This document shows positions 1 to 6,111 of a stretch of DNA of 8,354 bases, piece after piece. The position numbers and the translations under genes are program-made. Below the pieces are notes generated by a model. That model saw nothing but the letters and a program-made list of their open reading frames with translations. It ran no database searches and was not told the origin of the DNA. Origin of the DNA: Syntrophorhabdus sp. (lineage in GTDB: Bacteria; Desulfobacterota; BSN033; UBA1163); assembly GCA_020724025.1 (NCBI GenBank), contig DYHU01000005.1:8254-16607 (forward strand), written 5' to 3'. Each line of letters opens with the position of its first letter. The first letter of the stretch is position 1.

Positions 1-46
1 GCGGCTACAATATTGTTAGAATAAGAGATGGAAGGAAGGTGGTTTT

Positions 47-1333
47 ATGACGCAAAAAATAGAAGCTCAGAAGGGCCTCATCACAAAAGAGATGGAGGCT
101 GTTGCGAGGGAGGAAGGGATGTCTCCGGAAGAACTCCGGGAAAAGATCGCCTCCGGCAGGATCGTCATTCCGGTCAATCGAAATCATCGAGGAGTGAAAC
201 CTGTAGGGATTGGCGAGAGGCTCCGCATTAAAGTGAACACAAACCTTGGAACTTCCTCCGATCACATCGATCTCGAAGAAGAGTTGAGGAAACTGGAGGT
301 ATCGATTCAGGCTGGAACCGATTCCGTAATGGACCTGAGCACAGGTGGAGACATCGATGCCATCCGTAGGGAGATCATTCGTCACGCTCCCATCCCGGTG
401 GGAACGGTTCCCATCTATGAGGCGGCGATTGGGGCGGCAAGGCGCCGAGATGGTCTCGCCAAGATGAGGATCGAGGATCTCTTCGAGGTCATCGAACGTC
501 AGGCAGAAGAGGGTGTTGACTTTATAACGGTCCATTGCGGTGTGACTCGGAATGCTGTGGAACGGTTGAGAAAGGGTCATCGTTTATTGGGAGTGGTGAG
601 CAGGGGCGGTTCCTTTCTCATCGAATGGATGATCTATAACGATCAGGAGAATCCGCTCTATGAGCATTATGACAGACTATTAGAGATTGCTAAAAAGTAT
701 GATGTGACGTTGAGCTTAGGAGATGGATTGAGGCCTGGTTGTCTGGCTGACGCCACGGACAGGCCTCAGGTGGAAGAGACCATCATCCTTGGGGAATTGA
801 CGGAAAGGGCCTGGGCAGAAGGGGTTCAGGTGATGATTGAAGGGCCCGGCCATGTTCCACTTGATCAGATTGAGGCGAATGTCCTGCTGGAGAAGAAGCT
901 GTGCAAGGGCGCTCCTTTCTATGTCCTGGGACCTCTCGTGACGGATGTCTCCCCGGGATATGACCATATCACCTGTGCGATTGGCGGAGCCATTGCCGGC
1001 AAAGCCGGAGCCGATTTTTTGTGCTATGTGACACCGTCGGAACATCTAAAACTCCCCACCGTGGAGGATGTGAAGGAGGGGGTGATCGCCACAAGGATTG
1101 CCGGCCATGCCGCGGATATCGCTCGGGGAAATAAGAAAGCGATCGAGCAGGACATCGAAATGTCAAAGGCGAGGAAGGCTTTCGATTGGAAGAGACAGAT
1201 CGAACTTTCGATCGACCCGGAGAAGGCAAGGCGTTACCACGAAGAGGGAAAATCACATGAGGAGGATGTCTGCACGATGTGCGGGGAGTTTTGCGCCATC
1301 AAAAGGGTGAAAGACTTTTTTAATCGTAGCTAG
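47..1333 (+). CDS. thiC: Phosphomethylpyrimidine synthase ThiC, short form
   Basis: ThiC is a radical-SAM enzyme that rearranges aminoimidazole ribotide into HMP phosphate, the pyrimidine half of thiamine, in the cytoplasm. At 428 residues this is the short type, lacking the long N-terminal region of the E. coli enzyme (over 600 aa). Seen directly: the NTNLGTSSDH region near residue 70, EGPGHVP with His269, GYDHITCAIG near 304-313, VTPSEHLKLP with His333, and a C-terminal cluster Cys409, Cys412, Cys416. His269 and His333 are 64 residues apart, the same spacing I recall for the metal-binding His426/His490 of the Caulobacter enzyme. The cysteines, ligands of the 4Fe-4S cluster, have CX2CX3C spacing. 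The ATG at 47 follows a purine-rich Shine-Dalgarno (AGGAAGGTGG, 33-42). Only 46 bases of leader are visible, so a TPP riboswitch upstream cannot be judged. An alternative is the paralogue BzaF (5-hydroxybenzimidazole synthase); with no cobamide genes in view, ThiC is preferred. Confidence 0.93.
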   Translation: MTQKIEAQKGLITKEMEAVAREEGMSPEELREKIASGRIVIPVNRNHRGVKPVGIGERLRIKVNTNLGTSSDHIDLEEELRKLEVSIQAGTDSVMDLSTGGDIDAIRREIIRHAPIPVGTVPIYEAAIGAARRRDGLAKMRIEDLFEVIERQAEEGVDFITVHCGVTRNAVERLRKGHRLLGVVSRGGSFLIEWMIYNDQENPLYEHYDRLLEIAKKYDVTLSLGDGLRPGCLADATDRPQVEETIILGELTERAWAEGVQVMIEGPGHVPLDQIEANVLLEKKLCKGAPFYVLGPLVTDVSPGYDHITCAIGGAIAGKAGADFLCYVTPSEHLKLPTVEDVKEGVIATRIAGHAADIARGNKKAIEQDIEMSKARKAFDWKRQIELSIDPEKARRYHEEGKSHEEDVCTMCGEFCAIKRVKDFFNRS

Positions 1334-1373
1334 AAGTTCGGTTACAGTTTAGCGCTTTGAAAAGTTTTTGTCT

Positions 1374-1462
1374 GTCATTCCCGCGTAGGCGGGAATCCAG
1401 ACTCCGTCCCGGCGAAGGCAGGGAACCAGAAAGAACTGGATTCCTGCTTTCGAAGGAATGAC
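1374..1462. repeat. 89-bp imperfect inverted-repeat element (MITE/REP-like)
   Basis: The ends are 27-bp inverted repeats: 1374-1400 begins GTCATTCC and ends GGAATCCAG, and 1436-1462 is its inverted partner with 22 of 27 positions matching. Each arm also contains a smaller hairpin (CCCGC/GCGGG in the left arm), and the middle has a third degraded hairpin around CCGGCGAAGGCAGGG. Elements beginning GTCATTCCCGC and ending GGGAATGAC are familiar dispersed repeats in many proteobacterial and related genomes. It lies between the converging 3' ends of thiC and the kinase gene, so it may also act as a two-way transcription barrier, although neither side has a clear U-tract. Confidence 0.8.
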
Positions 1463-1529
1463 GAGCCCGGCAAATGCAGTATTTGGCCCCCTTTTAAAAG
1501 AACTAAATTGATACGAAGTTCGGAGTTTT

Positions 1530-3455
1530 TCATCTTAAAATAGCTCTGATGCTTTGAGAGAGTTGCATGATGTCGAAGGGTTTCTGAATAAAGCCGTTAC
1601 AACCCCGTGACATTATTTTAGAGGCCTCACCATCAATGCTATAACCACTTAAAAGAAGGACCTTCACCACCGGAGAAATCTCCTTGAGCCGGTCATAAAC
1701 CTCACCCCCACCCATATGGGGCATGATGATATCGAGAAGGACAAGGTCGATGGTGTCAAGATGCTTCTTGAAAATTTCGATCGCCTCTGCTCCGCTTCGG
1801 GCCACCAGGACCTTATAGCCCAAGACTTTTAACACTTTCTCGCTAACATCGAGAATCACTTCTTCATCATCCACCAAAAGAACCGTTCCAATGGCTTTGG
1901 AGATAGGAGCGGAGGGTTTTACCGTTTGCTGAGCCGGTTTGCCCGAAGCAGGGAGGTAGACCTTGAAGGTGGACCCGCGGCCCTTCTCTGATTCCACCTC
2001 GATATAACCGCCATGTCCTTTGACGATTCCGTAGGTTGAGGCCAACCCTAAGCCTGTCCCCCTTCCCAATTCTTTGGTTGTAAAGAAGGGATCAAAGATG
2101 CGGTCCAGAATCTTCGAATCCATTCCCACACCCGTATCGGTGACCGTCAATAGAATATAATCTCCCTGGGTTGGAGTATAGAGTTTCGCTTTGATATCCT
2201 GATAGTTGACATTGATCGTTTTTAAAAAGAGGTCACCTCCCCCCGGCATGGCGTCGGCCGCATTGACGAAGAGATTCATCAGAACCTGCTCGATCTGGCC
2301 TTGATCCGCCTCACAGGCGAACAAGTTCCCTGCGAGGTCCCGGTGAATGGTGATATTCTTTCTGGTTCTGCCAAAGGCCTCAGAGGTGTCCGCCACCAGT
2401 TGGTTCAGATGAAGGGGTCTTAATTCGTACCGGCCTTTTCGAGCATAACCGAGAAGTTGAGAGGTTAGCTTTGATCCGCTTTGAACCTGTTTTTCGATCG
2501 TCCTCAGCATCTCATAATGGGGGTGAGCGGGATTCACATCTAAAAGCATCAGGGAGGCATTTCCCTGTATGACCATGAGAAGATTATTGAAGTCGTGGGC
2601 AATTCCGCCCGCCAGGGTTCCAATGGCTTCCATCTTCTGGGCCTGGATGAGTTGAGCTTCCATGCGCTTTTGTTCGCTCACATCGGTGAGAATGACGATG
2701 ATGCTCCTTTGCATCTCGTCCATGACAGGAAGGAGATGAAGGGAGACCTGTTTTCCATTGAGCGTCAAAGGCCCATTGACAGCGATGGGTTGTGAGGTCA
2801 TCTGTATCTCAATGAGCGGGTCTTTGATGCTCTGGCGATCCGATTCATGGAAGAGGTCAGTAAAATCCGAGGATAAGAGTCGGTCCTCTGTTCTGTTGAT
2901 CAAAGAGATCGCTTTCGGATTGGTATAAACGATCTTTCCTTCAGGGGTGGTCTCCAGAATTCCCTCCGCCATACTGTTCAGGATGACTTCAAAGTGCTTT
3001 TTCACGGAGAGCAACTCCGTCGTGATGTTTCGTGCATAAACATCTTCAATCCCGATGGTTTTTTGGGGATGGAGGCCGCCATTTTTTTGATCGACCTGTT
3101 CAAGGGCGGCGAGGACATGCTTGGCCATCTTATCGAGTGACCCTTTGGCAATACAGGCATCGGCTCCGAATGAGGCGTAGTCGATCTCCTGCTCGGCCGC
3201 AATGGCAGAGAGGATGATGAGGTGAGCCTCTTTGAGAGCCGGAATCTTTCGAATGATCTGACAAAGTTTCTCTCCACCGATATGGGGCATGATGAGGTCA
3301 ATGAAGATGACATCGGGGGTAAAGGTTTTTAAAATTTCGAGGGCGGACAGGCCATCTTCAGCGGTCAGCACCTGATGGCCCATCTTATCCAGCAATTGGG
3401 ACATGAACTTGAGCACAACGGGATGATTATCCACAACCAGTATCTTTTTTTTCAT
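1530..3455 (-). CDS. Soluble hybrid histidine kinase, REC-PAS-HisKA-HATPase-REC
   Basis: This 641-residue protein has no membrane segment and probably senses a cytoplasmic signal or receives phosphate from another kinase. Domain order: an N-terminal receiver (about 3-120; phospho-acceptor Asp53, Ser83, Lys104); a PAS domain (about 150-262); a HisKA dimerisation domain with His287 in GGIAHDFNN; a HATPase_c domain with the N box around Asn394/Asn398, DTGVGM at 440-445, FDPFFTTK and GRGTGLGLA; and a C-terminal receiver (about 523-641; Asp529, Asp530, Asp575, Ser603, Lys625). In the first receiver the usual acidic pair is Asp9-Asn10. The ATG is preceded by AGGGAG at good spacing. The gene is last in a - strand run behind an HPt gene, which fits a multistep relay (His287 to Asp575 to HPt His52). 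No DNA-binding response regulator is in the window, so the output is unknown. Confidence 0.93.
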   Translation of the reverse strand: MKKKILVVDNHPVVLKFMSQLLDKMGHQVLTAEDGLSALEILKTFTPDVIFIDLIMPHIGGEKLCQIIRKIPALKEAHLIILSAIAAEQEIDYASFGADACIAKGSLDKMAKHVLAALEQVDQKNGGLHPQKTIGIEDVYARNITTELLSVKKHFEVILNSMAEGILETTPEGKIVYTNPKAISLINRTEDRLLSSDFTDLFHESDRQSIKDPLIEIQMTSQPIAVNGPLTLNGKQVSLHLLPVMDEMQRSIIVILTDVSEQKRMEAQLIQAQKMEAIGTLAGGIAHDFNNLLMVIQGNASLMLLDVNPAHPHYEMLRTIEKQVQSGSKLTSQLLGYARKGRYELRPLHLNQLVADTSEAFGRTRKNITIHRDLAGNLFACEADQGQIEQVLMNLFVNAADAMPGGGDLFLKTINVNYQDIKAKLYTPTQGDYILLTVTDTGVGMDSKILDRIFDPFFTTKELGRGTGLGLASTYGIVKGHGGYIEVESEKGRGSTFKVYLPASGKPAQQTVKPSAPISKAIGTVLLVDDEEVILDVSEKVLKVLGYKVLVARSGAEAIEIFKKHLDTIDLVLLDIIMPHMGGGEVYDRLKEISPVVKVLLLSGYSIDGEASKIMSRGCNGFIQKPFDIMQLSQSIRAILR

Positions 3456-3476
3456 TAGCTCTCCCTTTGAAATTCC

Positions 3477-3581
3477 TTAAAGGATCCCCGTAATTTTTTT
3501 AGATAGACTTTTCAGAATCAGGAGGGAGATCATTCTAAGCTTCAATATGAGTAGTGCAATATGAATTTTAAGCTTTGGCAT
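3477..3581 (-). CDS. Candidate 34-residue hydrophobic/cationic peptide
   Basis: This short reading frame starts inside the last codons of the HPt gene (14-base overlap, different frame) and stops 21 bases before the kinase start, filling a gap that is otherwise unexplained. Its ATG (3579-3581) has a textbook Shine-Dalgarno, AAGGAGG at 3590-3596, with eight bases of spacing. The predicted product begins MPKLKIHIALLILKL and is rich in Leu and Ile with scattered Lys/Arg, suggesting an amphipathic or membrane-associated helix. No family is recognised. It may be a real small protein, a translational-coupling device for the kinase gene, or chance: the Shine-Dalgarno also encodes part of the HPt C-terminus (Gln-Gly-Gly-Glu). 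Confidence 0.35.
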   Translation of the reverse strand: MPKLKIHIALLILKLRMISLLILKSLSKKITGIL

Positions 3582-3906
3582 TTTGCTCTCCTCCTTGGAG
3601 GGCTTCTCCGATCCGATCGAGTTTTGCCCTGATCGTCCGGATATCCTCATCCATATCTTCGAAACGGTTCCCGCGGGCCGCCGTCTCGATTTTTTTGGCG
3701 GCGTCATGAATCTCCAGGAGCCCGAGGATTCCGGCCGCCCCTTTAATAGAGTGGGCCATCCTTTCAACGACCGGTGCATCCCTCTTTTCTAAGGCCGATT
3801 CCAAATTCCCCAGTTCAGAGGCCGTGGTCTTTATGAAGAGGTCCAGCAACTCCAGGCATTCTTCTTCCCCTATCTCCAGACTTTTCGTCAACTCCTTCAG
3901 ATCCAC
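3568..3906 (-). CDS. Histidine phosphotransfer (HPt) domain protein
   Basis: A 112-residue single-domain HPt protein, the carrier that moves phosphoryl groups between receiver domains in a phosphorelay. The diagnostic motif is AHSIKGAAGILGL, with the phosphorylated His52 followed by Lys55-Gly56. The rest is helical and acidic, as expected for an HPt four-helix bundle. The start is a GTG (3904-3906), not ATG. GGGAG at 3912-3916 sits five bases upstream and supports it, and translation from here gives a complete HPt domain. The gene lies just upstream of the hybrid kinase on the same strand, so the pair probably work together. Its 3' end overlaps a candidate small peptide gene. Confidence 0.88.
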   Translation of the reverse strand: MDLKELTKSLEIGEEECLELLDLFIKTTASELGNLESALEKRDAPVVERMAHSIKGAAGILGLLEIHDAAKKIETAARGNRFEDMDEDIRTIRAKLDRIGEALQGGEQNAKA

Positions 3907-3934
3907 ACCCTCTCCCGATCCTCACGTCTTATTT

Positions 3935-3963
3935 AAAAATATAGGGAGTGTCCCTATATTTTT
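3935..3963 (-). terminator. Perfect 13-bp hairpin between HTH and HPt genes (terminator or operator)
   Basis: Two perfect 13-bp arms (3935-3947 and 3951-3963) flank a three-base loop. Read on the - strand, the stem ends in a run of five T's, as in an intrinsic terminator with A-tract and U-tract pairing. The stem has only three G-C pairs, so termination may be weak or partial. The stop codon of the HTH gene (3954-3956) lies inside the hairpin. The core ATAGGGA-N3-TCCCTAT also looks like a dimeric repressor operator, so binding by a regulator is the main alternative. Confidence 0.5.
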
Positions 3964-4139
3964 TCTTCTCCTTTTAAGAAACGATACAGTTCTGATTGGA
4001 GGATCCTCCAGCCTTTTCCGGCCTTGATCGCTTTGATTCTTCCGAGGCGGATATATTTTAAGAAGGTGGGCTTTGAGATCTTTAAATATTCGATCGCCTC
4101 GTCCGTTGTGAGAACCGAATCCTTTTCTGCGACTGACAT
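3954..4139 (-). CDS. Excisionase-family (HTH_17, MerR-like) DNA-binding protein
   Basis: A 61-residue protein made almost entirely of one winged helix-turn-helix domain of the excisionase/HTH_17 type. LTTDEAIEYLKISKPTFLKYI (10-30) forms the helix-turn-helix, and IKAIKAGKGWRILQSELYRFL (35-55) the wing and last helix. Such small proteins act as phage or plasmid excision factors or as chromosomal regulators; no integrase or phage gene is nearby, so a regulatory role is more likely. The ATG has GGGAG about eight bases upstream. It is the first gene of the - strand run HTH-HPt-kinase, 47 bases ahead of HPt but separated by a hairpin. The 227-bp AT-rich gap upstream (4140-4366) must hold its promoter if it is not read through from livF; no convincing -35/-10 pair was found there. 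Confidence 0.82.
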   Translation of the reverse strand: MSVAEKDSVLTTDEAIEYLKISKPTFLKYIRLGRIKAIKAGKGWRILQSELYRFLKGEEKI

Positions 4140-4366
4140 TGAGTTTCTCCCATTTATTCTGTTTTTAGCTAATTTTAAGCAAAAAATATGCCTAACAGAG
4201 CCGGAGAATCGTCTCTTTCGTAACCATTTGTTTTTTAAAGATTAATCTATTTTTGGAAAAATATCTGAGCTGATCTTTGAATTGTTATAGGTCAAAAGGG
4301 GGATGTTTTTAGGCAAAAATTGAACACTGCCTGGAAAGAGGCGAGAAGAAAAATAAAAGATAATAT

Positions 4367-5083
4367 TTAGGATTCGCCGAGGTAGGCTTGGCGGACCATC
4401 TCGTTTCGCCGGAGGGTATCGGCGGAGTCGCTGAGGACCACCACGCCCGATTGGAGGACATAGCCGCGGCTGGCCACCTGGAGCGCCATACGGGCGTTCT
4501 GTTCGACGAGGAGGATGGTCGTGCCATCGGCATGGAGCTGGCGGATGGTTTCAAAGATGATGTCGACCAGAACAGGAGCCAACCCCATGGATGGCTCATC
4601 CATCAGGAGGACACTCGGGTTTGCCATCAATGCGCGGCCGGTCGCCAGCATCTGCTGTTCGCCGCCGCTGAGTGTGCCTCCCACCTGCTTTTGCCGTTCC
4701 CGAAGTCTGGGAAAGAGGTTAAAGACCCGTTCGAGGTTGGATTCGATGAGGCGCTGGTCGGTGATGGTGAAGGCGCCCATTTCAAGGTTTTCTTTCACGG
4801 TCAGACGGCCGAAGACCCGGCGGCCCTCCGGAACCTGAACCACCCCTTTGACCACAATCTGATGTGGGCGATAGCGGGTGAGATCTTCACCCTCGAGGCG
4901 GATCGATCCCTGACGGGGCCGGAGCAATCCGCTCGTCGTCTTGAGCATCGTGGTCTTTCCTGCGCCATTGGCTCCGATCAGAGTGACGATCTCTCCCTTG
5001 TCCACATCGAGCGAGACGCCCTTGAGGGCATGGATGTGACCGTAATAGGCATGAACATTTTCAATTTCGAGCAATGTTGTCAT
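4367..5083 (-). CDS. livF: Branched-chain amino acid ABC transporter ATP-binding protein LivF
   Basis: One of the two cytoplasmic ATPases that power Liv-type (HAAT family) import of leucine, isoleucine, valine or related compounds. The 238 residues show Walker A GANGAGKTT (37-45), Q-loop Gln83, the LivF-typical VPEGRRVF, signature LSGGEQQ (138-144), Walker B LLMDEPS (159-165) and LLVEQN where most ABC proteins have the switch histidine, which is normal for LivF. The C-terminus EMVRQAYLGES is also characteristic. It is the last gene of the livH-M-G-F order. The ribosome-binding site is weak (GGGG about five bases before the ATG), and a perfect palindrome ends nine bases upstream of the start. 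No clear terminator follows the stop. Confidence 0.96.
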   Translation of the reverse strand: MTTLLEIENVHAYYGHIHALKGVSLDVDKGEIVTLIGANGAGKTTMLKTTSGLLRPRQGSIRLEGEDLTRYRPHQIVVKGVVQVPEGRRVFGRLTVKENLEMGAFTITDQRLIESNLERVFNLFPRLRERQKQVGGTLSGGEQQMLATGRALMANPSVLLMDEPSMGLAPVLVDIIFETIRQLHADGTTILLVEQNARMALQVASRGYVLQSGVVVLSDSADTLRRNEMVRQAYLGES

Positions 5084-5092
5084 GAGAACCCC

Positions 5093-5121
5093 GTAGGGAA
5101 CGGTTTAAAACCGTTCCCTAC
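5093..5121. repeat. Perfect 29-bp palindrome in the livG-livF spacer
   Basis: Fourteen-base arms, GTAGGGAACGGTTT and its exact reverse complement, surround a single central base (5107). In the liv mRNA it would form a very stable hairpin whose 3' foot is nine bases from the livF start codon. Short palindromes of this GTAGGG...CCCTAC kind occur as dispersed repeats in various environmental genomes. Possible effects include mRNA stabilisation, partial termination or reduced access to the livF start. The rest of the 104-bp spacer shows nothing recognisable. Confidence 0.85.
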
Positions 5122-5187
5122 TTCTATGCTGAATGTATTTCAGTTTGAATACCGGATGCATCATAAATCTTTTATCACGCATTCTGG

Positions 5188-5976
5188 TTATGCGACTGCT
5201 TGAGCCTCTGCGGTGCTTCCACGACCCAAATAGGCCTCGATCACTTTCGGATTTTTCTGAATTTCGGCCGGGGTGCCTTCCGCGATCTTCTCTCCATAGT
5301 CCAGCACGGTCACGGTCTCGGAGATTCCCATCACGACCCTCATCTGATGCTCGATGAGGAGGACCGTGATCCCCAGTTCATCACGGAGGTGCTGAATGAA
5401 GTCCATCATATCCTGCGTCTCCCTCGGATTCATCCCTGCCGTAGGTTCATCGAGAAGCAGGAGTTTCGGGCGGGACGCCAGCGCCCTTGCAATCTCCAGC
5501 CGGCGCTGATCGCCGTAAGGGAGATTCTTGGCTAAAAAGTCGCCCTTGCCGGCAAGGTTGACAAATTTAAGGAGCTTCCTTGCCTCCTCTGCGGCCTTCT
5601 TCTCCTCCTTCCGGGTGGCAGGGGTGGCTAACACGATGCCGAAGAACCCCGCATTGAGGTGGCCATGGAGGCCGACAAGGATATTCTCCATGGCGGTAAG
5701 GTTGGGGAAGAGGCGAATATTCTGATAGGTGCGGGAGATTCCAAGACGAACGATTTGATCGGGCAAGAGGCCCACAAGAGAATGGTCATTGAAACGGATT
5801 TCTCCCTCTTCGGGGCGATAGAAGCCTGTGATGCAATTAAAGAAGGTTGTCTTGCCGGCGCCGTTCGGTCCGATGATGCTGTGGATGCTTTTCTCCCGGA
5901 TGTCGATGTCGAGGTCACCCACGGCCACCAGCCCGCCGAAACGTTTCGTCACTTTTTTCGTAAAAAGAAGCGCCAT
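5188..5976 (-). CDS. livG: Branched-chain amino acid ABC transporter ATP-binding protein LivG
   Basis: The second ATPase of the Liv importer; it pairs with LivF under the LivH/LivM permeases. The 262 residues contain Walker A GPNGAGKTT (36-44), Q-loop Gln85 in SRTYQNIRLF, the LivG variant signature LPYGDQRRLEIARAL (152-166), Walker B LLLLDEPTAGMNP (172-184) and switch His210 in LIEHQM. The C-terminal TPAEIQKNPKVIEAYLG is the usual LivG/BraF ending, followed by a short Ala-rich tail. Start choice: ATG at 5974-5976 preceded by AGGAAG at six-base spacing. It sits between livM, 135 bp upstream with a GC-rich repeat, and livF, 104 bp downstream with a palindrome. Both spacers are wider than usual for this operon. 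Confidence 0.96.
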   Translation of the reverse strand: MALLFTKKVTKRFGGLVAVGDLDIDIREKSIHSIIGPNGAGKTTFFNCITGFYRPEEGEIRFNDHSLVGLLPDQIVRLGISRTYQNIRLFPNLTAMENILVGLHGHLNAGFFGIVLATPATRKEEKKAAEEARKLLKFVNLAGKGDFLAKNLPYGDQRRLEIARALASRPKLLLLDEPTAGMNPRETQDMMDFIQHLRDELGITVLLIEHQMRVVMGISETVTVLDYGEKIAEGTPAEIQKNPKVIEAYLGRGSTAEAQAVA

Positions 5977-6007
5977 AGGATCTTCCTGTAAATTTTAATA
6001 ACGAATA

Positions 6008-6095
6008 CCCTCCCCCTCGATGGGGGAGGGTGTGGGTGGGGGTGGACAGGGTTGATTACCCCCCACCTTCATCCTCCCCGACAAGGGGGGAGGAG
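6008..6095. repeat. 88-bp GC-rich inverted-repeat element in the livM-livG spacer
   Basis: The element begins with a perfect 9-bp stem-loop (CCCTCCCCC 6008-6016, loop TCGAT, GGGGGAGGG 6022-6030), followed by a G-rich stretch to about 6045. After a short centre comes an approximately inverted copy: a C-rich stretch to 6079, then GGGGGGAGG at 6085-6093. The two halves can pair with one another, and each also folds locally. CCCTCCCC...GGGGAGGG repeats of this style are dispersed in many environmental bacterial genomes and carry no gene. In the liv transcript the structure lies between the livM stop (6112) and the livG Shine-Dalgarno. Confidence 0.75.
6022..6042 (+). other. Canonical G-quadruplex pattern
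   Basis: Four G-tracts of 5, 3, 3 and 5 bases are separated by loops A, TGT and T, satisfying the G3+N1-7 rule with very short loops. The run is on the + strand, which is the template strand for the liv operon, so a quadruplex would form in the DNA ahead of RNA polymerase rather than in the liv mRNA. It overlaps the 3' arm of the first hairpin of the surrounding repeat, so hairpin and quadruplex would compete. Confidence 0.6.
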
Positions 6096-6111
6096 ATTTT
6101 AAGGTCATTTC

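Noticed and set aside
1..46. TPP riboswitch upstream of thiC
   Set aside because: Only 46 bases are visible and none of the conserved thi-box bases can be seen there; the rest of the leader is outside the window.
5..580. A 191-residue open frame on the - strand
   Set aside because: It is the antisense shadow of the start of thiC, whose protein is unmistakable.
1333..1523. Direct repeat GAAGTTCGG at 1333-1341 and 1515-1523, as a possible target duplication
   Set aside because: The copies do not abut the ends of the inverted-repeat element (1374-1462), and a 9-base match over this distance can be chance.
4239..4248. Palindrome AGATTAATCT in the livF-HTH gap
   Set aside because: Only ten AT-rich bases, with no supporting promoter or second copy nearby.
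4140..4366. Promoter for the HTH-HPt-kinase run
   Set aside because: AT-rich sequence offers many weak -10-like hexamers, but no pair with good -35, -10 and spacing stood out, nor a sigma-54 site.
4388..5203. A 271-residue open frame on the + strand
   Set aside because: It is antisense to livF and the livG-livF spacer, lacks any recognisable domain, and the livF frame carries all ABC ATPase motifs.
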